From contig NZ_UFSM01000001.1 of assembly GCF_900445235.1 (NCBI RefSeq), positions 2,123,501-2,187,500 on the forward strand: a stretch of 64,000 bases of DNA, written 5' to 3'. The stretch is from Aminobacter aminovorans. GTDB lineage: Bacteria > Pseudomonadota > Alphaproteobacteria > Rhizobiales > Rhizobiaceae. Both the position numbers and the translations under genes were made by a program. The notes under the pieces were generated by a model. The model was not told where the DNA came from, made no database searches, and worked only from the letters and a program-made list of their open reading frames with translations. Shown one piece after another: positions 44,744-53,092 of this stretch (its first letter is position 1; each line of letters opens with the position of its first letter).

Positions 44744-45658
44744 ATGGCTATCAATCAGCTGCCGCCGCTGACGGCGATCCGCGCCTTCGAGGCGGCGGCA
44801 CGCCTCGGCAACTTCACCAGGGCTGCGGAAGAGCTCGGCACGACGCAAGCCGCGGTGAGCTACCAGATCAAGCTCCTGGAGGAGCGTGCCGGCACGCCGC
44901 TGTTTTTCAGGCGACCCAAGCAGACCGAGCTGACCGAAGCAGGTCGGGCGCTGGCGCCGAAGGTCAGTGCCGCCTTCGAGATGCTGGGCGAGGCGTGGGG
45001 CGAAACCCGCGGCGGGGCGCGCGGCGTGCTGGTCGTCTCGACGCTGCCGACATTCGCCGCGAGTTGGCTGGCGCGGCACCTCGGCGCGTTCCAGATGGTG
45101 CAGCCGGATCTTGCAGTGCGGCTCGAGACCACGACCCGTAATACCGACTTCAGGACCGAGCAGGTCGATGTCGTTATCCGCCGGGATGACGGAAACCTTT
45201 CGCCTGGGCTGGCAGGGCACCTGATCGTGCCGACTGATTTCGCGCCGATGCTGAGCCCGAAGCTCGCGGCGACGATCGGCGGGGTCAAGGAGCCGGCCGA
45301 TCTGCTCAGGCTGCCGCAGATAGACCCCGGCGACCTGTGGTGGGGCGATTGGTTCGTGGGTGCCGGCCTGCCCGCCGACATGCTGCCGCAGCGCCCGGCG
45401 CCGAAGATGGGTTCGCAGGCCTATGAGGCGATCGCCGCCATCGCCGGCCATGGCGTGGCGATGCTGACGCCGATCTTCTACCGCGACGAACTTGCCAATG
45501 GCACGCTGATCCAGCCCTTCGAGCATGTCGGCTCGGACGGCTCAGGCTTCTGGCTGGTCTATCCCGAGGAGCGCCGCAACGTGCCCAAGATCAAGGTCTT
45601 TCGCGAGTGGATCCTGGCCGAGGTCGAACGGACACTGGGCAGAGGCGGGCAGTGTTAG
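44744..45658 (+). CDS. LysR-family regulator, GcvA-like
   Basis: A 304-residue LysR regulator of the GcvA subgroup. The N-terminal winged helix opens LPPLTAIRAFEAAARLGNFT and continues AAEELGTTQAAVSYQIKLLE. The C-terminal effector domain (about 92-295) is of periplasmic-binding-protein type. The effector is unknown. AAGGAAAA precedes the ATG. It is divergent from the small gene at 44458. Confidence 0.9.
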   Translation: MAINQLPPLTAIRAFEAAARLGNFTRAAEELGTTQAAVSYQIKLLEERAGTPLFFRRPKQTELTEAGRALAPKVSAAFEMLGEAWGETRGGARGVLVVSTLPTFAASWLARHLGAFQMVQPDLAVRLETTTRNTDFRTEQVDVVIRRDDGNLSPGLAGHLIVPTDFAPMLSPKLAATIGGVKEPADLLRLPQIDPGDLWWGDWFVGAGLPADMLPQRPAPKMGSQAYEAIAAIAGHGVAMLTPIFYRDELANGTLIQPFEHVGSDGSGFWLVYPEERRNVPKIKVFREWILAEVERTLGRGGQC

Positions 45659-45754
45659 GGAGAGACGCTGCGGACATCAAACTCCTGGCTACCATTTCTT
45701 GCGCCGTTTCGAGGCGCCGGCAAAAATCCGCGAACTTCAATGTGTGAGGCTACT

Positions 45755-46330
45755 GTGAACATCGGCGATATTCGAAAACGGGCGCAAGGGGTGAAAGCGG
45801 GCACCGTCAGCTCGCTTGAGCTGGATTACGCGCGCGGCATCCTCCGAGCGCATCGGGGTGACATCAGATCAGCCTTGATTGTCGTCGGACTTTGCGGAGC
45901 CGCCGACGATGCCTTGTTGATCGAGCCCTATCTTCGCGGTCCGGAACGTGACGTCCATGGCGAAACAGCACTCAAGGCATTGGTCCGTTACCTGGGCCTC
46001 GTAGATCGCTACCGTTCGCTTTTACGGAAGCTGATCATGTCTCCGACCGATCTGGGTTGGATGGACAGCCGTATGTCGGCGATCCATCTCGTCAAGCACT
46101 ACTTCAAGGGCTTCCGCGACGATGAGTTGGGCTGCGAGCTCGTTGCAATATTCTGCAACCCGTCTGATCAGGATCAGCGGTCGGCGCGCGGCGCGCTCGT
46201 CGACATTCTGGGCATCAGGGATGAGCTCGGAGATCCTTTCGGCCTCGAGCTGGAAGCTGGCGATGCCGATGCCGGCTACATCGTGAAGATGGCCCGGCAA
46301 CGCTTCAATTGCCACGGCGGATTGCACTGA
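45755..46330 (+). CDS. Uncharacterised helical protein (HEAT-like pattern)
   Basis: A 191-residue protein that I do not recognise. It is predicted all-helical, with blocks such as DDALLIEPYLRG, GETALKALVRYLG and DQRSARGALVDILGI that recall HEAT-type repeats. No signal, membrane segment or catalytic motif is visible. GTG 45755 is preferred because GAGG lies five bases upstream; ATG 45740 has no ribosome site. Its codon use and GC look slightly lower than those of its neighbours. Confidence 0.65.
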   Translation: MNIGDIRKRAQGVKAGTVSSLELDYARGILRAHRGDIRSALIVVGLCGAADDALLIEPYLRGPERDVHGETALKALVRYLGLVDRYRSLLRKLIMSPTDLGWMDSRMSAIHLVKHYFKGFRDDELGCELVAIFCNPSDQDQRSARGALVDILGIRDELGDPFGLELEAGDADAGYIVKMARQRFNCHGGLH

Positions 46331-46438
46331 CGCGTGGTCATCCCGGTAGTCGTTCCTGCGCGCTTGTTCCCTCCAGGGATGGCGCGATAGACCGGCTGGG
46401 TTGGAAACTTCGGTCGAGCGAGCAGAGGCAGAGGCGAC

Positions 46439-47137
46439 ATGGCGCAGAAGGTCATTGGTCTGATCGGCGGGTTGAGCTGGGAGAGCTCGGCGGAATATTA
46501 CCGCATCATCAACCAGCGGGTGCGCGTCTTGGGCGGTGGCCTGCATTCGGCGCGCATGCTGATGTGGTCGTTCGATTTTGCCGAGATCGAGGCGCTGCAG
46601 GCCGCCGGCCGCTGGCAGGAGGCGACGCTGGAGATGATCGACGCGGCGCGGCGGCTGGAGCGCGGCGGGGCTGACTTCGTCGTCATCTGCTCCAACACCA
46701 TGCACCGCATGGCTGATGAGGTGCAGGCGGCGATCGGCATTCCGTTGCTGCATATCGCCGACCCGACCGCCGAACGCATCCGCGCCGCCGGGTTCAGCCG
46801 TGTCGGCCTTCTTGGCACCGCATTCACCATGGAGCAGGATTTCTACAAGGGGCGGCTCGCCGAGCGCCATGGGCTTGAGGTGCTGGTGCCCGAGGCCGAG
46901 GACCGGGCGGTGGTGCATCGTGTCATCTATGACGAGTTGGTGCAGGGCCTGGTCGTGGCTTCGTCGCGACAGGCTTATCGCGAAGTGATCGCGCGGCTTG
47001 TCGCGCGTGGCGCCGAGGCGGTGATCCTCGGCTGTACCGAGATCATGCTGCTGGTCGGACCGGAGGACAGCGGCGTGCCGCTGTTCGACACCACCGGCAT
47101 TCACGCCGAAGCGGCGGTGGATATGGCGCTGGGCTGA
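46439..47137 (+). CDS. Aspartate/glutamate racemase family protein
   Basis: A 232-residue cofactor-independent racemase. The two catalytic cysteines are in CSNTMH (about residue 82) and GCTE (about 194); the start IGLIGGLSWESS is that of the YgeA/aspartate racemase group. It interconverts D and L forms of Asp, Glu or a related amino acid. GAGGCGAC precedes the ATG. It stands alone between short gaps. Confidence 0.9.
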   Translation: MAQKVIGLIGGLSWESSAEYYRIINQRVRVLGGGLHSARMLMWSFDFAEIEALQAAGRWQEATLEMIDAARRLERGGADFVVICSNTMHRMADEVQAAIGIPLLHIADPTAERIRAAGFSRVGLLGTAFTMEQDFYKGRLAERHGLEVLVPEAEDRAVVHRVIYDELVQGLVVASSRQAYREVIARLVARGAEAVILGCTEIMLLVGPEDSGVPLFDTTGIHAEAAVDMALG

Positions 47138-47312
47138 GACGTGCCTGCCGGATCGGAAGATCTCTCGCCTGAACGTTGGACAGCGCATCTTGCGCGGCAA
47201 TTGACAAAAGCGAGCCGGGCGAGGCAGGATTTCTTCGCTGCGTAGGGCGCATCGGTCAAGGCCGAAAGGGCAATGCCCGCCTACTGTCAGACCAAGTCCA
47301 ACAGTTGCGCCC

Positions 47313-47957
47313 ATGCCGAACCTCGAAAACCTCAAGAAGCAGGCCAAGCAGTATCTGCGCTGGCATCGCGAAGGCTATCATCCTGTGGCAGCCGAGATCA
47401 GGGCGGCTTTGCCGCGCTTCCGGCATCTCGACGACAGCAGGGTGATGCAGACTGCCTTCAAGCTCGCCGACGCGCAGGAACTGGTTGCGCGGCAGCAGGG
47501 TTTCGAAAGCTGGCAGGCCCTCAAATCAGGAGCCCGTGGAATGAGCGACCAAACCAGGCAGGCCACCCGGCCCGTGCTCAGTTCGACGGCAGCGCAGCTG
47601 TTCGTCGCCGATGTCATGGCATCGTGCGCGTTCTTCACCGAAAAGCTCGGCTTCGCCGTCGACTTCGTCTATGGCGAGCCGCCATTTTACGGTCAGGTCG
47701 TCAGGGACAGGGCCCAATTGGCACTGCGGCTGGTGTGCGAGCCGGCATTCTCAGGCGACATCCGCCAACGCGAGCAGTTGCTGTCGGCGGCGATCACCGT
47801 AGATACGGCTGGCGAGATCAAGCAACTGTTCCTCGACTTCCAGGCTTCCGGCGTGTGCTTCCATCAGACGCTGAGGAAACAGCCCTGGGGCGCCAGGAAC
47901 TTCACCGTGCTCGATCCCGACGGCAATCTGATCCTGTTTGCCGGCCCGGCCGACTAA
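47313..47957 (+). CDS. Glyoxalase-fold (VOC) protein with N-terminal helical module
   Basis: A 214-residue protein. Residues 1-71 are a helical module (NLENLKKQAKQYLRWHREG to QGFESWQALK) that also occurs before ankyrin or glyoxalase domains in other proteins. Residues 85-212 form a VOC domain with the end FTVLDPDGNLILFAGP. The 5' start has no ribosome site, whereas an in-frame internal ATG at 47541 has AGGAG eight bases upstream. A VOC-only product is therefore likely as well. Members can be dioxygenases, lyases or antibiotic-binding proteins. Confidence 0.82.
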   Translation: MPNLENLKKQAKQYLRWHREGYHPVAAEIRAALPRFRHLDDSRVMQTAFKLADAQELVARQQGFESWQALKSGARGMSDQTRQATRPVLSSTAAQLFVADVMASCAFFTEKLGFAVDFVYGEPPFYGQVVRDRAQLALRLVCEPAFSGDIRQREQLLSAAITVDTAGEIKQLFLDFQASGVCFHQTLRKQPWGARNFTVLDPDGNLILFAGPAD

Positions 47958-48106
47958 GCCGTTCGCGTCAACTCACGGCAATCTGAACGGCGGATATGCA
48001 CAAATGCCGCCGCGACATGTATCGTATGGGACCAGCCTAATAGAGTTCTTTACCGCATAGCTTTTATTGGTGTCCGGCCGGACGCCAGAACAGGGAGGAA
48101 CAGGAC

Positions 48107-48679
48107 ATGGCTTCAGTTTCGATACATCCGGCACTCGACGGCGGAGTCAAACCCGGTAGTGCTGGCTTCACCGGCGGCACGCTCGTCTGCGCCTGCGCCG
48201 ACAAACCGGTCAAGGTGGCGATCAAGGGCCAGGTGGCCCACAACCACGCTTGCGGCTGCACCAAATGCTGGAAGCCGGAAGGGGCGAAGTTTTCGGTCGT
48301 GGCGGTTACCGCGCATGAAAACGTGACGGTTCTGGAGAATGGCGACAAGCTCGCGGTCGTCGATCCCTCGGCGCTGATTCAGCGCCACGCCTGCAAGGGC
48401 TGCGGTGTGCACATGTATGGCCCGGTCGAGCGCGACCACGCCTTCAAGGGCCTCGACTTCGTCCATCCCGAGCGTTTTCAGGAAGCGGGTTGGGCCGAGC
48501 CGGGCTTTGCCGCCTTCGTGTCGTCGATCATCGAGGCGGGCGTCGATCCCTCCGAAATGGACGGCGTGCGCGGCCGGCTCAGGGAACTCGGGCTCGAACC
48601 TTATGACTGCCTGTCGCCCGGATTGATGGATTACATCGCCACCTGGGTGGCGAAGAAGTCAGGCGTGCTGAGGGCCTGA
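48107..48679 (+). CDS. gfa: S-(hydroxymethyl)glutathione synthase
   Basis: A 190-residue zinc protein of the Gfa family that joins formaldehyde to glutathione in detoxification. Cysteines of the two zinc sites are in [23 protein letters not shown] and [10 protein letters not shown]. Length matches the family. GGGAGGAA precedes the ATG. No alcohol dehydrogenase partner (adhC) is in the window. Confidence 0.93.
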   Translation: MASVSIHPALDGGVKPGSAGFTGGTLVCACADKPVKVAIKGQVAHNHACGCTKCWKPEGAKFSVVAVTAHENVTVLENGDKLAVVDPSALIQRHACKGCGVHMYGPVERDHAFKGLDFVHPERFQEAGWAEPGFAAFVSSIIEAGVDPSEMDGVRGRLRELGLEPYDCLSPGLMDYIATWVAKKSGVLRA

Positions 48680-48846
48680 GCCGCATTCCTCGAAGGCATT
48701 GGGGCCGGCCCCGGTGGTCGGCCCTAGCTCGTAAAGCCTACGCCCTGCCTGCATCCAGCCAAGGTGACCCGTGATAGGGTGCGGGTGGGAGAAACGGCGG
48801 CAACGCCTGATGCGCCCGCACGCCTCCTCAACTCAGGGAGGTCAGC

Positions 48847-49140
48847 ATGGCATATTATGTTTTCCTGACGAACTTCACTGATCAAGGCGTCAAGTCGGTA
48901 CGGGAGACGACCAAACGCGCCGACGCTTTCAGGGCAATGGCCGACAAGGGTGGCGCCAAGGTGCACACGCTGTTGTGGACACTCGGCAAGCACGACGTGG
49001 TCGCCATTGTCGAGGCACCCGACGACCTGACGGCAACGGCGCTCAGCCTGTCCATTGCCGTGCTCGGCAACGTCAAGACACAGACACTCAAAGCGTTTGA
49101 TGCTGCTGATATGAACAAGATCCTGGCCAAGATGGCCTGA
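48847..49140 (+). CDS. GYD-domain protein
   Basis: A 97-residue ferredoxin-fold-like protein of the GYD family: it opens YVFLTNFTDQGVKSVRETTKR and has the GKHDVVAIVEAPDD strand that gives the family its G-x-(Y/H)-D pattern. Function is unknown. GGGAGG precedes the ATG. A terminator-like hairpin follows. Confidence 0.88.
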   Translation: MAYYVFLTNFTDQGVKSVRETTKRADAFRAMADKGGAKVHTLLWTLGKHDVVAIVEAPDDLTATALSLSIAVLGNVKTQTLKAFDAADMNKILAKMA

Positions 49141-49144
49141 TTTT

Positions 49145-49172
49145 CTCCCGTCGCGGGGCGGGAGCCTTTATC
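49145..49172 (+). terminator. Terminator-like hairpin of the GYD gene
   Basis: CTCCCG/CGGGAG with an eight-base loop is followed by CCTTTATCTT. It starts four bases after the stop. Confidence 0.55.
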
Positions 49173-49198
49173 TTCCCAGTCTCCAGCTTCTGCCCCGC

Positions 49199-49290
49199 AA
49201 CAGAGCGTTTCCATCTTTCTTCGAAACGCGGAATCTCTCTCTTATTTACGTAATTCCGGACGGAAACGCTGTGCACTTTTCCTGGAACTG
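49199..49290. repeat. Rhizobial intergenic repeat with GCGTTTC arms
   Basis: AGCGTTTCC (about 49205) and GGAAACGCT (about 49262) are inverted around ATTTACGTAATTCCGGACGG, and CACTTTTCCTGGAACTGCTC follows. I recognise the TTCCGGACGGAAA..TTTTCCTGGAA part as a very frequent rhizobial intergenic sequence. It ends at the stop of the deacetylase gene. Confidence 0.65.
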
Positions 49291-49292
49291 CT

Positions 49293-50078
49293 CTAGTTCA
49301 ACGGATCATAATCGGTGATGTGTCCGAAGCTGTAGCCGCGCTGCCTGAGCCCCTGGATGAGGACGGTGAGGTTGGCTGTGCCGTCGAAGGTGTCCCGGAA
49401 CATCTCGTCGTGCATCAGCAGGATCAGCTTGTTCGGCCGGACAAAGCGGACCTTGCCGCTGAACATGTGGTCGATCTCGCTGATGAGCCTGGTGACGCTT
49501 TGCACCGGTTTGCCAGTAGCGTCGTGGACCCATTCGTGATCCCAGCCGTAGAGCCAGAAGCCGGTGGCCGCAACGAACTCGTAGTCCGGTTGCTCGATGC
49601 CGATCTCGGTGCGGTCGATCGATAGGTCGTTGGTCGAGATGTTGGGCAGGCGAAAGACATTGCGGCCGGGCAGCCGGGCATGGGTCGGCGCCGCGAGCCC
49701 GAGGACCGCATTGGCGCGCACCATGTCGGCGACGACAGCCTCGGTGTCGGCGTAGAACTTGCGGTATCTGTCGTAGGCATGGCTGTAGCTGTGGTTGCCG
49801 ACCGTGACCAACGGCATGCTTTTGGCGCGGGCAACCAGCGCCTTGCTTTCCGGGCTGGATTTGGCGTGAAGGCCGACCATGAACATGGTGGCGGGCACGT
49901 TTTCCGCCTTCAGGACGTCGAGAATGTTGCCGGTGCCGTCAAGCGGACCGTCGTCGAAGGTGAGGTAGATCGTGCGGTCCGCTGCCTGCGCCGGCCAGGA
50001 GGCCAGCACGAAGGTGGCCAGGAAACAGAGGATGATCATGCCAGGGGCGCCACGCCTTTTGCTTGCTGCCTTCAGCAT
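49293..50078 (-). CDS. Exported polysaccharide deacetylase (NodB fold)
   Basis: A 261-residue protein with a signal peptide (about 1-33, ending AQAAD) and a NodB domain. The metal and base motifs are TFDDGP near residue 40 and GNHSYSH near 96; the C-terminal motif LLMHDE is also present. It should remove acetyl groups from a cell-wall or secreted polysaccharide. Starts at 50078 or 50114 are both possible. It converges with the GYD gene. Confidence 0.88.
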   Translation of the reverse strand: MLKAASKRRGAPGMIILCFLATFVLASWPAQAADRTIYLTFDDGPLDGTGNILDVLKAENVPATMFMVGLHAKSSPESKALVARAKSMPLVTVGNHSYSHAYDRYRKFYADTEAVVADMVRANAVLGLAAPTHARLPGRNVFRLPNISTNDLSIDRTEIGIEQPDYEFVAATGFWLYGWDHEWVHDATGKPVQSVTRLISEIDHMFSGKVRFVRPNKLILLMHDEMFRDTFDGTANLTVLIQGLRQRGYSFGHITDYDPLN

Positions 50079-50252
50079 CGTTGCGCCTGTTTCCCCAATG
50101 CTCTCTCCGGTCATATCGGTAGCCTGTCATTGCCGGCCGTGCAAAGGGCGGACGTGGATCTACGAATTTCAGCGGTGCGCATGGGCGGCTGCGTGGTAAA
50201 CGTCGGGGCACCAAAAGCCGCGGTCCAGGGCCGGACATTGAAGCATCAAGAC

Positions 50253-50903
50253 ATGAAGCAGCAGTCTGACATCGCCGATTTCATCGTGGCAAACATGCAT
50301 GTCTTGGCAGCGCCCTCGGTTCCCGAAATAAGGCTCTATGCCGCGCACCCGGCCAGCGGGCTTTGGCGGCTCGCGCCCGATGACGCCGGCGATGAAGCGC
50401 CGCCGCCCTACTGGGCCTATCAATGGGCCGGCGGGCTGGTCTTGGCGCGGCATTTCCTTGACAGACCCGAGACGGTGAGGGGACGTCGCGTGCTCGACCT
50501 TGGCGCCGGTTCGGGGCTTGTCGGCATTGCCGCCGGCATGGCGGGCGCACGTGCCGTACTGGCGGCCGAGGTCGACAGCAACGGGGTCGCCGCTATCGGG
50601 CTCAATGCGGCCCTGAACGGGGTCGACATTGTTGCTGTCAGTGGTGACGTGACCGGCGGCCCGGTGCCCGAGGTGGATGTCGTTGCCGTCGGCGACCTGT
50701 TCTACGATGCCGAACTGGCTGAGCGGGTGAGCGGCTTTCTCGACCGCTGCGTCGCGAAAGGCATCGAGGTGCTCATCGGCGATCCCGGCCGGGCGCACCT
50801 GCCGCATGCACGGCTTCGACTGGTCGCCGAACATGCGGTGGCGGATGTGGGCACTGGCCATGCCGCGACGACAAAGCCGAGCGCGGTGTATTCGTTCGGG
50901 TAG
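50253..50903 (+). CDS. Class I SAM-dependent methyltransferase
   Basis: A 216-residue methyltransferase similar to the ETFB-lysine/PrmA-like group. Motif I is VLDLGAGSGLVGIAA near residues 79-93, motif II EVDSNGVAAIGLNAALNG and the DLFYDAEL post-I segment near 150-157. The N-terminal PPPYWAYQWAGGLVLARH is a mark of this group. The protein target is inferred, not shown. It is divergent from the deacetylase gene; the ribosome site is weak. Confidence 0.82.
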   Translation: MKQQSDIADFIVANMHVLAAPSVPEIRLYAAHPASGLWRLAPDDAGDEAPPPYWAYQWAGGLVLARHFLDRPETVRGRRVLDLGAGSGLVGIAAGMAGARAVLAAEVDSNGVAAIGLNAALNGVDIVAVSGDVTGGPVPEVDVVAVGDLFYDAELAERVSGFLDRCVAKGIEVLIGDPGRAHLPHARLRLVAEHAVADVGTGHAATTKPSAVYSFG

Positions 50904-51130
50904 ACACCGCGATCGTCATCCGGTTAGTGCGTCCCCCGGACCCATTGACCGGAGCAGCCGGGTGCTGGTTCGCAGGCCCATTTGTGAAGGCCACCAAGAC
51001 GAGGTCTCGGCCGTGCCAACGATGATCCAGTCAATGAGTCCCGGATAAGCTGCGCCTTCGCTTCGGTTTCCGGAATGACGACCGCTCGCGCTCAGCATCC
51101 GGTTCTTAGGATGACGGCCGTATTGGTATC

Positions 51131-51170
51131 TTGACTCATTCCCATATATGAGAATATTTCCCTCATATGG
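51131..51170 (+). promoter_or_regulatory. Promoter and operator of the XRE-cupin gene
   Basis: TTGACT (51131-51136), a 17-base spacer and ATATTT (51154-51159) form a sigma-70-like promoter. Its start point would fall at or next to the ATG at 51167, and no ribosome site exists, which suggests a leaderless mRNA. An inverted repeat CCATATATGAG (51142-51152) / CTCATATGG (51162-51170), differing by one AT step, covers the -10 box and start codon and suits autorepression. Confidence 0.55.
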
Positions 51171-51736
51171 ATGAGCCTTCGAGCCGGGATAGCATCGATC
51201 GGCGTATTGCCCAGCGGTTGCGGTCGCTCCGGGCTGAGCGTGGCTGGTCGCTCGATGAGTTGGCCAAGCGCAGCACCGTCAGCCGGGCGACGCTGTCGCG
51301 GCTGGAAAACGCTGAGGTCAGCCCGACGGCGAGCGTGCTCGGCAAGCTGTGCGCCGCCTATGGGCTGACCATGTCGCGGCTGATGCTCATGGTGGAAGGC
51401 GCGTTCGCGCCGCTGGTGCGGCGCGAGGCGCAAGCGGTGTGGTCCGACCCGGAAGTCGGTTTTCGCCGCCGTGCGATCTCGCCGCCGGCGCAGATGTTGG
51501 CCGGCGAGGCGCTGGAATGCGAGCTCGATGCGAATGTCGCCATCACCTATGACGCGCCGCCCCGGCCGGGGCTCGAGCATCATCTGGTGCTGGTCGAGGG
51601 AAAGCTCAGCGTAACGGTCGAGGGGAGAGCGCATGAGCTCGGGCCCGGCGACTGCCTGCGCTACCAGCTTTTCGGCCCAAGCGCCTTCACCACATCGGCC
51701 GAGGCGGGTGCGAAGTATTTTCTCTTTGTCGTGTGA
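51167..51736 (+). CDS. XRE-cupin transcriptional regulator
   Basis: A 189-residue regulator. The N-terminal helix-turn-helix (about 13-67) has LRAERGWSLDELAKRSTVSR. The C-terminal cupin (about 110-189) contains PGLEHHLVLVEGKLSVTVEG and ELGPGDCLRYQ, the small-molecule sensor. Relatives such as PuuR or SutR control amine or sulfur use. It lies seven bases upstream of a GNAT gene, whose product may use the same ligand. Confidence 0.88.
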   Translation: MDEPSSRDSIDRRIAQRLRSLRAERGWSLDELAKRSTVSRATLSRLENAEVSPTASVLGKLCAAYGLTMSRLMLMVEGAFAPLVRREAQAVWSDPEVGFRRRAISPPAQMLAGEALECELDANVAITYDAPPRPGLEHHLVLVEGKLSVTVEGRAHELGPGDCLRYQLFGPSAFTTSAEAGAKYFLFVV

Positions 51737-51742
51737 GGCAGC

Positions 51743-52270
51743 ATGAGCGTAACCGTTTCGGTCTTTTCGGCTGAGGACATCTCGGACCATCTCGCCGAAC
51801 TTGGCGCGCTGCTGCACGCCTGTGTGCATGACGGCGCGAGCATCGGCTTCGTGCTGCCTTATGCCCAGGGCGAGGCCGAGGCGTTCTGGTCCGACAAGGT
51901 GCTGCCTGGCGTTCGCGAGGGAACGCGGACAATGCTGGTGGCGCGCAAGGACGGGCGCATCGCCGGAACGGTGCAACTCGGCTGCGATACCATGCCAAAC
52001 CAGCCGCACCGTGCCGACGTCAACAAGCTGATGGTGCATCCATGTTTCCGACGCCAGGGCGTCGCGCAATTGCTGATGCGGGAACTGGAGGGGCGGGCGC
52101 GGGAGCTGGGACGCGCCCTGCTGACACTCGACACGCGCACCGGCGACAATGCCGAGCCGCTTTACACCGCCCTGGGCTACCAGACGGCGGGCGTGATCCC
52201 GGCCTACGCCCGCGATCCTTTCGGCAGCGAGAGGCTCGACGCGACGACCGTGATGTACAAGCTGCTTTAA
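51743..52270 (+). CDS. GNAT family N-acetyltransferase
   Basis: A 175-residue acetyltransferase. The acetyl-CoA-binding part is VNKLMVHPCFRRQGVAQLLM (about 93-112) with the Q/R-x-x-G-x-A loop; DTRTGDNAEPLYTALGYQ follows. The substrate is unknown; pairing with the XRE-cupin gene six bases upstream implies a common inducer. GTGAGGC precedes the ATG. Confidence 0.87.
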   Translation: MSVTVSVFSAEDISDHLAELGALLHACVHDGASIGFVLPYAQGEAEAFWSDKVLPGVREGTRTMLVARKDGRIAGTVQLGCDTMPNQPHRADVNKLMVHPCFRRQGVAQLLMRELEGRARELGRALLTLDTRTGDNAEPLYTALGYQTAGVIPAYARDPFGSERLDATTVMYKLL

Positions 52271-52358
52271 GGCGCCGGCTTACAAAGCTGGGGCCGAAAA
52301 TCCTGTCAGGGAGGGCTTGGTCCTGTCAGGAGCGATTGCCTTTTTGCACTGCAACGGA

Positions 52359-52417
52359 TTGACGTCGGGCGATTTACGCTTTACGAATGACGAAATTCAA
52401 AAATCGTCAGTCGTAAA
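52359..52417 (+). promoter_or_regulatory. Promoter and 38-bp operator of the TetR-RND operon
   Basis: TTGACG (52359-52364), a 17-base spacer and TACGAA (52382-52387) form a good sigma-70 promoter. Arms TTTACGAATGACGA (52380-52393) and TCGTCAGTCGTAAA (52404-52417) are inverted with 13 of 14 matches and a ten-base spacer, covering the -10 box and start point. This is where a TetR dimer pair would repress its own operon. Confidence 0.7.
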
Positions 52418-52431
52418 ATCGAGCGGCCGAA

Positions 52432-53040
52432 ATGAACGACATTGCTGAAAGCCCCTTGGATCTGGCGCGACAGGAGACTGTCGGGCGCATTCTCGATTCA
52501 GCCGAGCGGCTGTTCCGGCACTACGGCTACACCAAGACCAATGTCGCCGACATCGCCCGCGACCTCGGCATGTCGCCGGCCAATATCTATCGTTTCTTCG
52601 CCTCAAAGGTGGAAATCCACCAAGCGATCTGCGGCCGCATGCTCGGCGCCGTCTATCAGATGGCCTGCCAGATCCTGCGTGCCGAAGGCAGCGCCACCGA
52701 GCGCCTGCGCAGTTTCATCTATGCCCAGCACAACCTGACCGTCGAGACGATGCTCGACCAGGAGAAAGTGCATGAGATGGTGATCGTGGCGTTGGAGCGC
52801 GACTGGCACGTCATCGAAAAGCATATCGACCGACTGCATGATCTGATGGCTGAAGTCATCGCCCAGGGCATCGCCGCCGGCGAATTCGCCGAGCAGGATC
52901 CGCGGATCGCCGCGCGCTGCTTCGGTGCCGCAACAGCTACTTTGTGCCATCCGCAGATGGTCTCGCAGTGCGTCAACAAGCCCAATCGGGCGACGTTCGA
53001 GGAACTTACTGATTACGCGCTCAGGGCGCTGAAGAAATAG
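52432..53040 (+). CDS. TetR/AcrR-family regulator of the RND pump
   Basis: A 202-residue TetR protein. The DNA-binding part (about 14-60) reads ILDSAERLFRHYGYTKTNVA then IARDLGMSPANIYRFFASK. The rest is the all-helical ligand domain of the C-terminal YAQH.../TetR_C type. It lies 52 bases upstream of the adaptor gene on the same strand, so it is the natural local repressor of the pump. The ligand is unknown. Confidence 0.9.
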   Translation: MNDIAESPLDLARQETVGRILDSAERLFRHYGYTKTNVADIARDLGMSPANIYRFFASKVEIHQAICGRMLGAVYQMACQILRAEGSATERLRSFIYAQHNLTVETMLDQEKVHEMVIVALERDWHVIEKHIDRLHDLMAEVIAQGIAAGEFAEQDPRIAARCFGAATATLCHPQMVSQCVNKPNRATFEELTDYALRALKK

Positions 53041-53092
53041 CCGGGGCCCTCGGGCCGACATCCAGATCAATAGACAACCAGGAGTGCGAACG

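Noticed and set aside
46022..47347. 441-codon minus-strand frame opposite the racemase gene
   Set aside because: Antisense shadow of the 45.8-47.1 kb genes with no family motif.
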